Origin: Prunus persica
Taxonomy: Eukaryota > Streptophyta > Magnoliopsida > Rosales > Rosaceae
Length of the DNA: 64,000 nucleotides
Assembly (NCBI RefSeq): GCF_000346465.2
Contig: NC_034010.1
Coordinates: forward strand, 8,422,946-8,486,945
Reading direction: 5' to 3'
Part shown: in pieces, positions 1 through 12,186 of the stretch
Layout: each line of letters starts with the position of its first letter
Numbering within the stretch: position 1 is the stretch's first letter
Made by a program: the position numbers and the translations under genes
Notes under the pieces: model-generated
Told to the model about the DNA's origin: nothing
Seen by the model: the letters and a program-made list of their open reading frames with translations, nothing else
Database searches by the model: none

Positions 1-874
1 TGGAGAAGCCTTGGAAACCACAAGCAACTTCAGAATTGGGTTTCTCTACTCTTATTGCATTCAATATGTTTTCTCATTTCTGCTTAAGTTTCATTTCCAT
101 TATGAGTAGCTAAATTCATAACTAGGGCTATGATGTAACCTAACATGAATATTCTGGGTTTATAAGTTGAAGTTTTGAGTTTCAAGTTTGATTCATGATT
201 CATATTCCTATTCTTTATGCTTATCAGTTAATATGCTTGTTTGGATGATTGATCACCATTAGGAACTTGTATGTTAGCTACCTTGGTTTGAATCAAGAGT
301 AGACACCATGCTTTGATTTGAATTGAACTATGAATAAGAAAAGTATGTATGGACATTCGACAACAGGGATTAGATACATGCTTGGTTGTTTAAATTGTTC
401 TTCTATGCTTAATGGGTTCCTAATGCTTAATTTAGATTAGACAACAAATGATCAAGTTAGGGAATTAGGAGCACAAGGTTAGGACCAGACACCATGGCCT
501 AATCATACTTTAGCTAGAATCAATCTTTGAATCCGAATGAGACTTGTCACTTGACTCCTTATAACCCAGAATTGAATTGTTATGGTGAATCGAATGCCCT
601 AGTCTCCCAATCTGTTTTTCAGCCTACAAAAGTACTCTTTGTTACATTTGTTCACTTTGCTTTTGTTTGAAATTTCGTTTTGCCTCATTTGTTCAACAAT
701 TACAATCATTCTTGCTTTAAATTCTATTTTAGACTTAACCTCCTACTTTCTTGAATTTGGTAATCTAAGTACATAACTAATTTTAACTTCTCAGTCCTCG
801 TGGGTACGACCTCATACTTGTCTTGCTATACTACTAATTGGCCCGTACAATTGCGAGTTAACATTTTAACAACA
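1..874 (+). repeat. 5' LTR of the Athila-like element (partial)
   Basis: This is the last 874 bases of the 5' LTR; its first roughly 715 bases lie upstream of the window. It ends in ACAACA just before the PBS and matches 8949-9822 base for base except at 814. Confidence 0.95.
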
Positions 875-879
875 AATTT

Positions 880-897
880 TGGCGCCGTTGCCGGGGA
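880..897 (+). other. Primer binding site, tRNA-Asp type
   Basis: TGGCGCCGTTGCCGGGGA lies five bases after the LTR. It is complementary to the 3' end of plant tRNA-Asp, the primer described for Athila elements. Confidence 0.88.
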
Positions 898-992
898 ATG
901 AATGAAAGTTCTTCCCTGGTTATGTACCCAAGGTTACCCTATTCTTTTAGAAGTATTAATTAACTCAAATTATTTTCTGTTTCAGGTAGTTT

Positions 993-2234
993 ATGTCTAG
1001 TAATCCTTTCCTTGAACTAGTGAGGTCTTCATTCCAACGTTCGAGATCTTTGAACGCAGGGCCATCTTTGCAACCAAACCGGGTGATCTCTGAAATTCAG
1101 AATCGTCTAGGTAGAGAGTTAGCAACTGCAAAAGAGCAAGCCATTGCCACATTTGAAGGTCTTGCTATCCACACTGACCTCCCAGGGTCTTCACCTTCAA
1201 ATTCGAAATCAAGTTCAGACCAAGAAGAAGAAGAGATGGCTGCCAATGAGTTCATAGGAGACCTTGATATCCCAACAATTCCAGCATCCCCTTCAAGCAT
1301 CTTGCTGCCCACCGCAGCTCGAAACTATGAGCTTAAATCTTCTCATCTTAATATGCTCCCTTCTTTTTATGGTTTACCTAATGAAGACCCATTAACTCAT
1401 ATAAAGGATATTTTTAATGTTGTGAGCTCTTTTCCCTTGACAGGTGTGACGGAAGAGCAACTTCGAATGAGAGTGTTTCCTTACACTTTGAAAGATAAGG
1501 CGAAATATTGGTTGAATTCTTTGAAGCCTGGTTCACTCATGACTTGGGGAGCCATTCAAAAGAAGTTCTTGGAGAAATATTTCTCCACGCAAAAAACCGA
1601 CATGCTTAGGGACAAGATCTTTCTATTTGCACAACAAGATGATGAGTCGTTTTGTGAAGCATGGGAGAGATTCAACGGGCTGCTCAATCAATGTCCTCAT
1701 CATGGGATTCCATTGAAGCTTCAGATGCGTATGTTTTATAAAGGACTAACCCCCTCTAGCCATAATATTGTCACTAATTTTGTAGGTGGTTCTTATAAGA
1801 CTAAAACTCCAGAAGAAACATATGAACTCTTTGAGGAGATAGCAATGGAGACCCAACACACCGATACAAGAGGTAAACGTATTGCTGGTGGTTCTAATGA
1901 TTCTTCCAGTGTGCAGATTTCCAAATTGGAACAAAAGCTAGATACCCTCCTCGCATTGAACTCAAGAAACCCTTTGAAGGAAGTGTGTAGCATCTGTGAA
2001 ACTCATGATCATCCTACCATTTCTTGTCCCTTTGGGGCTGCATATCCAGAATTTGTGCAAGAGCAAGCTAAGTTGGTGAATTCCTACAACCGAGGTCCAA
2101 TAAATGACCCATATTCTCAAAGTATAATCCAGGTTGGAGGAATCATCCAAACTTTTCATGGAGGAATACACAGAATCAAGCGAATCCCCCTTCACTCCAA
2201 AGGCCACAACAATCATCATCGTTGGAGGATATAG
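993..2234 (+). pseudogene. gag: Athila-like Gag, frameshifted at its C-terminus
   Basis: The 413-codon frame encodes a plant retrotransposon Gag, the structural protein of the virus-like particle. The gag core lies around residues 130-260 (motifs ending in KYWLNSL and WGAIQKKFLEKYF). A zinc-knuckle-like cluster (CSIC, then His and Cys) follows near residues 332-346. In this lineage gag and pol are usually one frame. Here the Gag frame is lost at about 2112-2125: the following codons keep a sensible Asn/Pro/Gln-rich linker only in the frame that continues into pol. The last 35-40 residues of the open frame are therefore frameshift product. Start chosen at the first ATG after the PBS. Confidence 0.85.
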
Positions 2235-4303
2235 TGAAGCAAATGGCAATCAACCAATCCAATTTCCAGCAAACAACACAAGCTGCCATCTCCAAGTTGG
2301 AAGTCCAATTGGGCCAGATAGCTACTGAAATAGCTCAAAGAGAACCTGGGAAATGGCCAAGTCAAACCGTGATCAATCCAAAAAACCAAGAAGCCAAGGC
2401 CGTTCATGTGCTCAGATCAGGTAAGATTGTTGATAACAAAGTTGGTTCTGATCTATCAAATGATGTTGTGGTTGTAGAGGATGAAGATGAAGAGGAAACC
2501 ACAGCTATGGAAGGAGAACAACCCAAAACGTCCCAATCTGCTCCTAAGGCCAAATCTGATTCTCAGGAACCCAATCCATTTCAATTGCATAAAAGAGATG
2601 ACAAATTTGTGCCATCACATCTTCGTCAAGATAGATACATCCCACCTCCTCCATATATTCCACCGATTCCATTTCCAGGCCGTTTGAAGAAAGCAAATCA
2701 AGATAAGACTTTTATAGAGATTTATGATATTTTGAGTAAAGTTAATATCAATTTGCCCTTGCTTGATGTTGTTAAACAGATTCCTGCATATGGAAAGTTC
2801 ATCAAGCACTTGATGACTCACAAGCTCAATTTTACTCCAAGTGAAGAAGTAAAGCTCAACAAGAATGTGAGTGCTGTGTTGCAAAGGAAGCTTCCACCAA
2901 AACTAGAAGATCCTGGCAGCTTTAACATTCCCATTAACATCGGAGATAAGACGGTTGGAAGAGCCATATTGGACTTGGGAGCAAGCATCAATGTAATGCC
3001 ATATTCAGTTTATCAGGCGCTTGGCTTAGAAGGGATAAAGAAAACCTCAATTCGTCTTGAACTCGCTGATCATTCTATCAAATATCCAAAAGGTATTGTA
3101 GAAGATATTTTAGTTCAAGTTAATACACTCATTCTTCCGGCTGATTTTGTAGTGATGGATATGGAGGATAACCCATATGTAGACCGTGTTGATCCCATTC
3201 TCCTCGGGCGACCATTCATGGCCACTGCAGACGCAATCATCAAAGTGAAAGATGGCACCCTCTCCATGACTGTTTTGGGTGAAACTGTTGAATTTAAAGT
3301 GTTTGATGCTCTGTCTCAACCTTCTATCACTCTTGATACTTGTTTTTCAATTGATGTTGTGGATCATGAGGTTTCTTCTAAAATTGTGCAGAAAAAGTCT
3401 AATGATGCTTTGGAAGCGGTCCTAACACAAGAAGAGGAAGATCTCTTTGAATCAGAGTTCCAAGAAGTGATGGCTGCCTTAAAAGTGTTTCAGCCATACC
3501 CACCATCCTTTAGGCCACCACTTGAGCCTCTTGTATCATCCTCCACAAAATTGGAGCCATCCATTATCACCCCACCAAAGCTAGAACTTAAACCTCTACC
3601 CAATCATCTTAAATATACTTATTTGGGTGCTAATGAAACTCTCCCTGTTATAATTGCTGCCAGTCTCACTTCACATGAAGAGGACAGCTTAATTGAAGTT
3701 CTGAAAGAACATAAAACAGCCCTTGGATGGACCATAGCAGACATCAAAGGAATTAGTCCAAGCATGTGCATGCACCGAATTTTAATGGAAGAAGACAGCA
3801 AACCATCTCGTGATGCACAAAGGAGGCTAAATCCCAATATGAAAGAGGTGGTTAGGGCTGAAGTTTTGAAGCTACTTGATGTGGGAATCATCTACCCAAT
3901 TTCAGATTCTAAGTGGGTGAGTCCTGTGCAAGTGGTTCCAAAGAAGTCCGGAATCACCGTTGTAAAGAATGAGAAGAATGAGCTAGTTCCAACACGCACT
4001 ATCACCGGTTGGAGAGTTTGCATTGATTATAGGAAGTTGAACACATCCACGAGAAAAGATCATTTTCCCTTGCCTTTTATTGATCAAATGCTTGACCGTT
4101 TATCTGGCCATGCTTACTACTGTTTTCTTGATGGATTTTCAGGTTATAATCAAATTCCCATTGCTCCGGAAGACCAGGAGAAAACCACGTTCACATGCCC
4201 ATTTGGTACATTTGCTTATAGAAGGATGCCATTTGGTTTGTGCAATGCTCCAGCAACTTTCCAAAGATGCATGATGGCAATCTTTTCTGATATGGTGGAA
4301 TGA
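2222..4303 (+). pseudogene. pol: Athila-like Pol part 1: protease and N-terminal reverse transcriptase, ends at in-frame TGA
   Basis: This frame overlaps gag by 13 bases. It opens with the gag-pol linker, read from a TTG codon rather than a real start. The aspartic protease follows with the DLGASINVMP motif near 2970-3000 and GRPF near 3208. Reverse transcriptase begins near 3760, with the conserved blocks DYRKL near 4024, FLDGFSGYNQI near 4126 and RMPFGLCNAPATFQR near 4225-4270. The frame is stopped by TGA at 4301-4303, four codons before the FMDD catalytic motif. Reading continues in the same frame beyond it, so this is a point nonsense mutation rather than a natural end. The copy cannot make its own polymerase. 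Confidence 0.88.
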
Positions 4304-4306
4304 TTC

Positions 4307-5911
4307 ATGGAGGTATTTATGGATGATTTTTCAGTTTTTGGTTCATCTTTTGATGATTGTCTTCACCACTTGTCTCTAGTGCTTACAAGATGTCAGGAAA
4401 CAAATCTGATTTTGAATTGGGAGAAGTGTCACTTCATGGTAAGACAAGGAATTATGCTAGGCCATGTTGTTTCAAACAAGAGAATTCAAATGGACAAAGC
4501 CAAGATAAATATCATCACAAATCTACCACCCCCTTCCTCTGTTAAAGGAGTTAGAAGCTTTCTGGGCCATGCCGGATTCTATAGAAGGTTCATAAAAAAA
4601 ATTTCAAGCATTTCAAGACCATTGTGTAATCTCCTTGCTAAGGATGCTGTTTTTGAGTTTGACGAGATTTGCATGGAAGCCTTTACGACTTTGAAGAAAG
4701 AGCTAACTTCAGCCCCTATTATCATAGCTCCAGATTGGTCTTTACCATTTGAAATAATGTGTGATGCCTCTGACTTTGCCATTGGTGCAGTTTTAGGTCA
4801 AAAGAAGAACAAGCTTCCCCATGTGATTCATTATGAGAGCCGGACCTTGAATGATGCCCAACTCAATTACTCCACAACAGAAAAGGAGTTGCTTGCTGTG
4901 GTTTTTGCTTTAGAAAAATTTCGGCCTTACCTTGTTGATTCTAAAGTAATTGTTTATTCTGACCATGCTGCTCTTAGATACTTGCTCACTAAGAAGGACG
5001 CCAAACCTCGCTTGATCAGATGGATTCTCTTGCTGCAAGAGTTCGATTTGGAGATTCGAGACAAGAAGGGATGTGAAAATGTGGTGGCTGACCATTTGAG
5101 CAGAATTGTGGTTGAAGAGCAAGGAGAAGCTGTACTACCATTGAATGAGACTTTCCCAGATGAACAACTATATGTTGCCCAAGTCAAAGAGCCATGGTAT
5201 GCTGATTTTGTTAATTATCTTGCTTGTGGTGTTCTTAGAAATGATCTAACTTATCAGGACAAAAAGAAGTTCTTTTCCATGGTGAAACATTATGTCTGGG
5301 ATGAACCTTTCTTATTCAAGCATTGCCCAGATCAACTCATCAGAAGATGTGTTCCAGAAGAAGAACAAGAAAGCATCCTTAGGCATAGCCACGAATTGGC
5401 TTGTGGAGGCCACTTTGGAGCCAAGAAAACAGCACTTAAAATTTTGCAATCAGGTTTCTTTTGGCCTACTCTATTCAAAGATGCGTTTAATTTTTGTGTT
5501 AAGTGTGATAGGTGTCAAAGGATGGGAAACATAAGCCGCAGGAACGAACTGCCATTGAAGAACATACTCTTTGTGAAACTCTTCGATGTATGGGGTATTG
5601 ATTTCATGGGACCATTCCCATCTTCCTTTGGTTATACCTACATACTTGTTGCTGTTGATTATGTGTCTAAATGGGTGGAAGCCATAGCCACCAAAACCAA
5701 TGATCATAAGGTGGTCCTGAAGTTCTTGAGGGACAATATTTTCACAAGGTTTGGTACTCCAAGGGCTGTCATTAGTGATGGAGGCAGCCACTTCTGCAAC
5801 AAGCTATTTGAAGCACTCATGAAGAAGTACAATATCACCCACCGAGTCTCTACACCATATCATCCTCAAACTTCTGGTCAAGTAGAAATAAGCAACAGAG
5901 AAATTAAGTAG
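4307..5911 (+). pseudogene. pol: Athila-like Pol part 2: RT catalytic core, RNase H, integrase core, ends at in-frame TAG
   Basis: This continues the frame of part 1 after the TGA. It starts with the RT active-site block (FMDDFSVFG near 4319-4345). RNase H spans about 4735-5110 ([40 protein letters not shown]). The integrase HHCC zinc-binding region lies near 5385-5520 and its DDE core at DFMGP (about 5600), SDGGSHF (about 5775) and the Glu of [10 protein letters not shown] (about 5885). TAG at 5909-5911 then interrupts the frame, which reads on as integrase beyond it. All core catalytic residues are present; only nonsense codons disable it. Confidence 0.88.
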
Positions 5912-6495
5912 ATCCTAGAGAAGGTGGTGAATAGTACAAGGAAAGATTGGGCTGCCAAGCTCAATGATGCATTATGGGCTTATAGGACTGCATATAAGAC
6001 TCTCATCGGAATGAGCCCTTATCGTCTTGTGTTTGGGAAAGCCTGTCACTTGCCAATGGAGCTTGAACACAATGCTTTTTGGGCCATCAAGAAGTTGAAT
6101 TTTGATCTGGACAAGGCCGGCCATGTTAGAAAGTTTCAGCTCAATGAATTGGAAGAAATTCGACATGAGTCCTATGAGAATGCAAAGCTATACAAAGAAC
6201 GTACCAAGAGTTACCATGACAGGAACATTCAACAGAAAGAATTCACCAAAGGTATGTCAGTTCTTTTGTTTAACTCACGTTTGCGTCTCTTTCCAGGAAA
6301 ATTGAATTTAGGTGGCTTGGCCCATTCACCGTGGTCAATGTATCTCCCTATGGAGCTGTGGAGATTCAAAATCCTAAAGATGGCTCGACTTTCAAGGTAA
6401 ATGGACAACGTTTAAAGCCATTCTATGAGGGCGTGTCAGTTGAAATTCAAACTGGTCATGTGGTGGATCATCTTCCCTTCGTACAATCAAGTTAG
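5912..6495 (+). pseudogene. pol: Athila-like Pol part 3: integrase C-terminal region with a frameshift near 6305
   Basis: The reading frame of part 2 resumes directly after the TAG. It encodes the integrase C-terminal part: [33 protein letters not shown], then the SYHDR and [14 protein letters not shown] blocks. Near 6302-6308 one base appears to be missing. From there the expected chromodomain-like tail ([18 protein letters not shown]) continues in another frame, with a natural stop at 6493-6495. This is the fourth lesion of the gag-pol frame. Confidence 0.82.
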
Positions 6496-8233
6496 CTAAT
6501 GGCATAATGTCTTGCCAAGACATTAACTAAGGCACTTCTTCGGAGGCAACCCATGTGTTGAAGAATAAGGTGCTTGGTAGCGGTCGACCTAATCGCATCA
6601 AGAGGGAGTTTCTCTAATACTTTGTCTTAAACTTTCCCCTTATTATTCACATGTTCTCACTCATCTTTTTTATGCTTTAACATTGAGGACAATGTTCAAT
6701 TCAGGTCTGGGGGGGAGGTTTTCAATTTTTGTTCATTTGTGTTTACAATTTTCGTTCGCTTGTCACTATTTTTTTTTTATTTTAAAAAAATTTCATACAA
6801 CCAATGCTATGGAGCTGCCATTGAGATTTTCATATCAGAAATTTTACACTTCACAAAGCTTTTGCTCTTAGAATTCTGGTGGCTAAAGTACCATGCTCAG
6901 ATTCTTGAAGGAGAATAGTGGAGACTACTCTAGTGAGCTATTTCGAGCCTAATTGCTTTCTTGAGAGGGTTTAAAGTGTTTCTATTCCTCATCTCTACTT
7001 ATTTTCTTCAATTCACTCTAAATGATCTCATTGTTCCATTTTGATTGAATACTAAGGATGATTCTCTTTACAGATATCAGGTGTGTGCTCTCACCCATGA
7101 ATGAACTCATTGAAGTGATGCTAGGCTCTGCGTGTATAACCATTTTCTGTGCTTTCTTTTCACCCTACCCATTCGTGTGTTCCATCAGCTCTCTTGCAGC
7201 CAAACACTTCAAGCCTTTTTCTTCTATCACCCTCATAATTCCCCTAACTTTGTATCTCAATCAGAGATATTTAACCTATTATAGCCATACCCTATAGCTT
7301 AGAAATATACCAAGGTGTGCCAAGATAAAGTTTGAAGCAAGGAGGTTGCTGCCACATGCCCAAATGTAAATTGGTGTGAATCTATGCAATAAAGTTAAAG
7401 AAGAAGTAGATCAAGTCAGCAAAAAAAAAAAGATAAAGAGAAAGTGTTTCGATTTGATCTAAATGTGAAATATAAAGTCTATGCCAGATGATGCTATGAA
7501 GTTGCAGCCATACCATTCTAAATCAATGATACCTTGCAGATCAATGAAGAATGCAACCTTGGTATGTTCTTAAGTTAGTTGTGTTCCTTCCAATTCTTCC
7601 ACTTCCCTTAACCTTAGCCTTTCATTACAACCTTGTGAAAGACCTAGCTGATCTTTGAGGATGTATTCATGGGTGCTGGTATGTATGTGTGTATCTCTAC
7701 TCTTAGTATTTGATTCCCTTCATGAGATCTAACCAAATATTGTGCTTCTATTTCATATACTCACTTATGCTTGTTTGAGAGAATAAAACCATAGGTTCTG
7801 AGTGATTGAGTGCTAGATGTGAGAATTAGAGTTGAAGCATGTTCTTCCTTCAATATTTGAGTATGTTTACTTTGAAGCCGTGTGCCTTTGAGCTATAGCT
7901 TCCACTTTACACACTTATTGATCATCTATCTTGGCAACTCTATGGTGTTGGATGCATGATTAAAGTTTTCTTTCATTAGTTGTTTTCAAAGTTAGTTTTC
8001 TAACCTTTTGGTGTTAGAGAGTCAGTAAAGCGTTTGTGGGTATCGTTTCTGTTAAACCCTCAGGAGACACAACTCTTCCGATTAGGGATGCCGAGAGGTT
8101 GAAAGGCTTGTTGCATATGCACATTGCAATCGAGTTACCTACAGAAGTGGTTTAGTTAACTTCTTGTTTTGTTTTCAACTTTATTCTCTTTTGTTTTGCT
8201 CGAGGACTAGCAAAATCTAGGTCTGGGGGTATT
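6496..8233 (+). other. Athila-like 3' internal spacer with two polypurine-tract-like motifs
   Basis: This 1.74-kb stretch has no credible ORF, although Athila elements often carry an env-like gene here. A GAGGACAATG...GGTCTGGGGGG motif lies at about 6685-6717. A related GAGGACTAGC...GGTCTGGGGG motif at about 8203-8229 touches the 3' LTR. The second is the likely polypurine tract for plus-strand priming; the first resembles the internal tract found in this lineage. Confidence 0.7.
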
Positions 8234-9822
8234 TGATCAGTTCACAATTGTATATCATTTTGTACCATTCTAGCTTATGATTTGGTTATGTTATTGAGTC
8301 AAACGTGTGCTTTTAATCCCTTTTCTGTTTATCATTCAGTTCATTGGGCCTTAGGTAGCAATGGTGTCTTTGGATAAGAAAAGATGCAAAATGGTGCAAA
8401 AACTAGCAGACTGGGTTAGCAACTCATTTCGGCCTTAACATCTTTCTCCGAACTTGGATTGGCCCAAACAATATGTAGTTGGAAAGATGAGAGTCTGAAC
8501 TTCAAGATGGACTACTCAAATGCATCAGATTATGAAGTTGAGCCCAATTCGTGAGCCCTTATACACACCAGGCTCAGGATTGCAGTTTTCAGTTGTTGAG
8601 CCTTGGATACTTTCTTTGAGCCTTGGATACTTTCTTTGAGCCATGTGACTCATCATAGCTTTCCTTGACTTTAGACCAGACATGTTGAGCAATTTAGGGA
8701 GGTGTGTCAGCTACTCAAGTGCAAAGGAGTCACTCCATTGACCAATAATTCACTCCAGCCATCCTATATCACTTCATTCAGCCCAAAATCAGAAGGAGAA
8801 CTCCAACAAGCCTTCCTTCCATTTTCCTACGAATTTCTTCTTTCTCTGCCATCACCAACCACCCAAACTCATCCCAAATCACCTTTTTAGTTGCCATACT
8901 CTAGACATGAGAAAGTTCTTGGAGTAGCATTAGATGTGGAGAAGCACCTGGAGAAGCCTTGGAAACCACAAGCAACTTCAGAATTGGGTTTCTCTACTCT
9001 TATTGCATTCAATATGTTTTCTCATTTCTGCTTAAGTTTCATTTCCATTATGAGTAGCTAAATTCATAACTAGGGCTATGATGTAACCTAACATGAATAT
9101 TCTGGGTTTATAAGTTGAAGTTTTGAGTTTCAAGTTTGATTCATGATTCATATTCCTATTCTTTATGCTTATCAGTTAATATGCTTGTTTGGATGATTGA
9201 TCACCATTAGGAACTTGTATGTTAGCTACCTTGGTTTGAATCAAGAGTAGACACCATGCTTTGATTTGAATTGAACTATGAATAAGAAAAGTATGTATGG
9301 ACATTCGACAACAGGGATTAGATACATGCTTGGTTGTTTAAATTGTTCTTCTATGCTTAATGGGTTCCTAATGCTTAATTTAGATTAGACAACAAATGAT
9401 CAAGTTAGGGAATTAGGAGCACAAGGTTAGGACCAGACACCATGGCCTAATCATACTTTAGCTAGAATCAATCTTTGAATCCGAATGAGACTTGTCACTT
9501 GACTCCTTATAACCCAGAATTGAATTGTTATGGTGAATCGAATGCCCTAGTCTCCCAATCTGTTTTTCAGCCTACAAAAGTACTCTTTGTTACATTTGTT
9601 CACTTTGCTTTTGTTTGAAATTTCGTTTTGCCTCATTTGTTCAACAATTACAATCATTCTTGCTTTAAATTCTATTTTAGACTTAACCTCCTACTTTCTT
9701 GAATTTGGTAATCTAAGTACATAACTAATTTTAACTTCTCAGTCCTCGTGGGTACGACCTCGTACTTGTCTTGCTATACTACTAATTGGCCCGTACAATT
9801 GCGAGTTAACATTTTAACAACA
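8234..9822 (+). repeat. 3' LTR of the Athila-like element, 1589 bp
   Basis: It begins TGATCAGTTCACAATTG after the G-rich tract at 8220-8229 and ends ACAACA. 8949-9822 duplicates 1-874. A short direct duplication (GAGCCTTGGATACTTTCTTT) lies at about 8599-8640. The 5-bp target duplication cannot be checked because the left flank is outside the window. Confidence 0.92.
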
Positions 9823-10527
9823 GGTATCTCCGAGGCCTGCGAGGATTGCGGCTCGGATAGAAGTGGTATCTCCGATGCTTGCGAGGATTGTAGCTTGGAT
9901 AGAAGTGGTATCTTCGAGGCCTGCGAGGATTGCGGCTCGAGTAGACTTGGTGTCTCTGAGGCTTGCGAGGATGGAATTAACGGATCAGGAATGGGGATAG
10001 AGCTAGGTGAAGAGAATTCAGTTTGATTTGGAAAACACATGGCAATATGATGAATGATTAAGATATTCAATTGCATTATTAAAGGGAAAGAACTACGTGT
10101 GGCCTGATCCCTCAGTAAGGGTATATATGCAGCCTAATGTTCCAAGGTGCAACCACGAGTTGAAGTCTTTGAGATTGCTGTACTATTGATATTCTGAAAG
10201 TTGAGATTAATTTTATTAGTAGAATGATTTATTTGATTTGTTGAGGCCTGAGGCCAGAATGATATGATGTTTGATTGCTTGGATATAATTCAATGCATGC
10301 TGAATAGTTGGGTTATATATATATATATATGTATATGCTTATTTGACAGGTGAAAATTTTGGGAATGTTCAATTTACAGGGGAATTTTCGGCAGAAGTCA
10401 AACTTGAAACAGATTGAATTTTGAACAGAATGGCAAATAAGTCATTTGTGCCTGACACTCGTCAGGTGTCGGACACGCACATGGTTAGGCTAGGATTCCA
10501 AAGTGGAATTTGGGTTAGGTCCTGTCA
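9823..10527 (+). repeat. 3' part of a long gypsy-type LTR (family L, copy 1), split by the Athila insertion
   Basis: The segment ends in a block shared with the other two long LTRs (GTCAGGTGTCGGACACGCAC at about 10464, then GGTCCTGTCA at 10518-10527). It also shares AAGAACT...GTGTGGC...AGTAAGGGTA...GCAGCCTA (about 10088-10135) with 43530-43580. It starts with 3.6 copies of a 42-bp repeat (9823 to about 9975), a degenerate form of which lies at 58910-59165. No internal domain follows at 10528, so it looks like a solo LTR or fragment. Confidence 0.75.
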
Positions 10528-11194
10528 TCAACTGCCACATAAAATAGTCGACTAATGCAGTCAATCTTTTGTGTCTAAATAGCATTACTATACTTATATT
10601 AGATAGGTGGAAGCCATGTGTTGTTTTATAATCTTCAATGCATGGCCGCTGGCACGTCATGTATTCTAGCTTCTAGCTAGGTTGATTCAACTTGTCATAA
10701 TTAATTAATCATAACCCTAGTTACAGGATCGACATTAATCATATGGTATGGTGCATTCAGTTAAGACGAGTTTGGGTGAGAAAAACATATCTAATAGATT
10801 AATTATCAATTTATGAGATATTTGTTTAGTGATGATCGAAAGAGAGAGTAAAATAGACCCATCAAATAAAAAGAAAAGGCACACCCCTAGCCTTGTCGTG
10901 TACGGCATACAAGAAATCAAAGAGAGACTTCTAAGGGCAAGTGAGAGCCATAATCGTAAATATTCCTTGCAACATCATAGGAGAAGAAAACAATGAAGAG
11001 GAAAGACATTCCACAGACTCTCAAAATAAGGAAAAAAAAGAAAGAAAGATGGTTTTAGTTCTTTTTGTATTATTATACATAAGCACTAGTCTAAATTGTT
11101 TTGAATTAATCTAATTAATAGAACAGGGAATTAAAATTTGGGTAAGGGGGGTGGTCAGACTATCATAACCAACTGCCTTAATCCACTTGAGGGT
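10528..11194. other. Non-coding spacer resembling sequence upstream of gene A
   Basis: No gene seen. 10595-10810 resembles 14065-14215 and 19125-19230 (cat/atgg, AACTTGTCATAAT, GCATTCAGTTAAG shared words). 10950-11100 resembles 13790-13930 (CCTTGCAA...CATAGG, GAAAGACATT, AAAGAAAGATGGT). These are diverged duplicates of one ancestral flank. Confidence 0.5.
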
Positions 11195-11440
11195 ATGAGA
11201 AATTTTTTTCTTTTTCTACAATTCAAACCGGCTATTTTTCAAGTCTTCATTCATATATCATCCTTACAAAAAATAAGACAAATTGAAAATCAATAAGGCA
11301 TCTAATTGCAAGTAACAAAATAGACGAACACAGTATTTCAAGCAAAGACTAAAATAATAATCAACTAATTGAGTGGTCAAATAATTTTGAATTAAAGTGA
11401 CCTTTTAAAAAAAGATGATCTTGAGGAAATATCTAAAAAT
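11195..11440. repeat. Fragment of a dispersed MITE family (M)
   Basis: It shares a block beginning ATAGACGAACACAGTATTTC, with ATTGAGTGGTCAAATAATTTT and GATGATCTTGAGGAAATATC, with 18690-18800. Related copies, some inverted, are at 17802-18109, 21408-21535 and about 54290-54562. Confidence 0.5.
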
Positions 11441-12186
11441 TAGACAGAAATACAAAGTTTACATGATGCATTCAAATTTGTGTCTCCAATGCACACCCAT
11501 CATTTTACTACATGTAAATAAGCATCAAATATCAATTGCCCCTTGTACATACAATCGACTAAAATCCAATTTATAAATACTACCACAAACGATACATTAC
11601 ACAAATTTAGTTGCAACAAGCTTGAAACTTCTTTTTGGTGCTGCCTCGTTAAGCTAGGATCAGATGCACTTGATGATCATCAAGATTCTTCTCTCCTACA
11701 GGTGATAATTATAAACAACAAGGTACATGAGATGGGTTAAATATTTTACATTAAAAAAAAAATATTTGAATTAGTAGGGAAAACAAAGACATTAGCAGGA
11801 AACAGTAATTCCCTAAATATTTGATGTACATGAGTTTGCATCACATATGGCAATTGGGATGCCATCTTTTCTGTGACGCCCTGAAACTTTGGTCACATGA
11901 CAACAGTACTTGCCTCGAGAATCCCGAGAACACAATGCACAATCGCCACATCGACATACTCCTAAGTATTGCCGAAGTACGTTAAACCCTTTTGTTTAGT
12001 TAAAATGGGTTGGATAAGAATGTTATTGATAGTAGAAATTAAAACAAAATATTTCCATTACACCAACCCGAAGTTACGAGTTTGTTATAGTATGATAACC
12101 ATAAAGATAATTTAGAAGCAAAAGAGAGTTCGAAAGTAACGATAGATACAATAGAATATACAAGGATTAGATCTTTAGTTAAGGTA
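11441..12186. other. 3' flank of gene A, duplicated at 39965-40665
   Basis: This stretch downstream of gene A is repeated closely as 39965-40665, with a 45-base deletion in that copy. A Cys-rich minus-strand frame at 11813-11988 was considered and set aside. The conservation marks the extent of a segmental duplication rather than a second gene. Confidence 0.6.

Larger units (their letters stand above)
1..9822 (+). mobile_element. Athila-like Ty3/gypsy LTR retrotransposon, 5' end outside window
   Basis: Two direct LTRs flank a 7.36-kb internal region carrying, in order, a primer binding site, gag, protease, reverse transcriptase, RNase H and integrase, then a 1.7-kb non-coding spacer and a polypurine tract. 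Position n of the 5' LTR aligns with n+8948 in the 3' LTR without indels; by eye the only difference in 874 bases is A814 versus G9762. A PBS matching the 3' end of tRNA-Asp, the DLGASINVMP protease motif and the FMDD polymerase motif fit the Athila lineage. With a full 1589-bp 5' LTR the element would be about 10.5 kb, normal for Athila. No env-like ORF was found. Its right end abuts a different, older LTR, so it is nested. Confidence 0.93.

Noticed and set aside
9748..10026. 92-codon frame with 14-residue Cys/Asp-rich repeats.
   Set aside because: It begins in the Athila LTR and crosses into a 42-bp LTR repeat; a junction artefact.
11813..11988. Cys-rich minus-strand frame (CRCGDCALCSRDSRG, CDANSC) downstream of gene A, a possible fifth exon.
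   Set aside because: Its phase does not fit a splice from exon 4, exon 4 already ends in a stop shared with copy B, and copy B loses two of the cysteines and 45 bases there. It is treated as flank.
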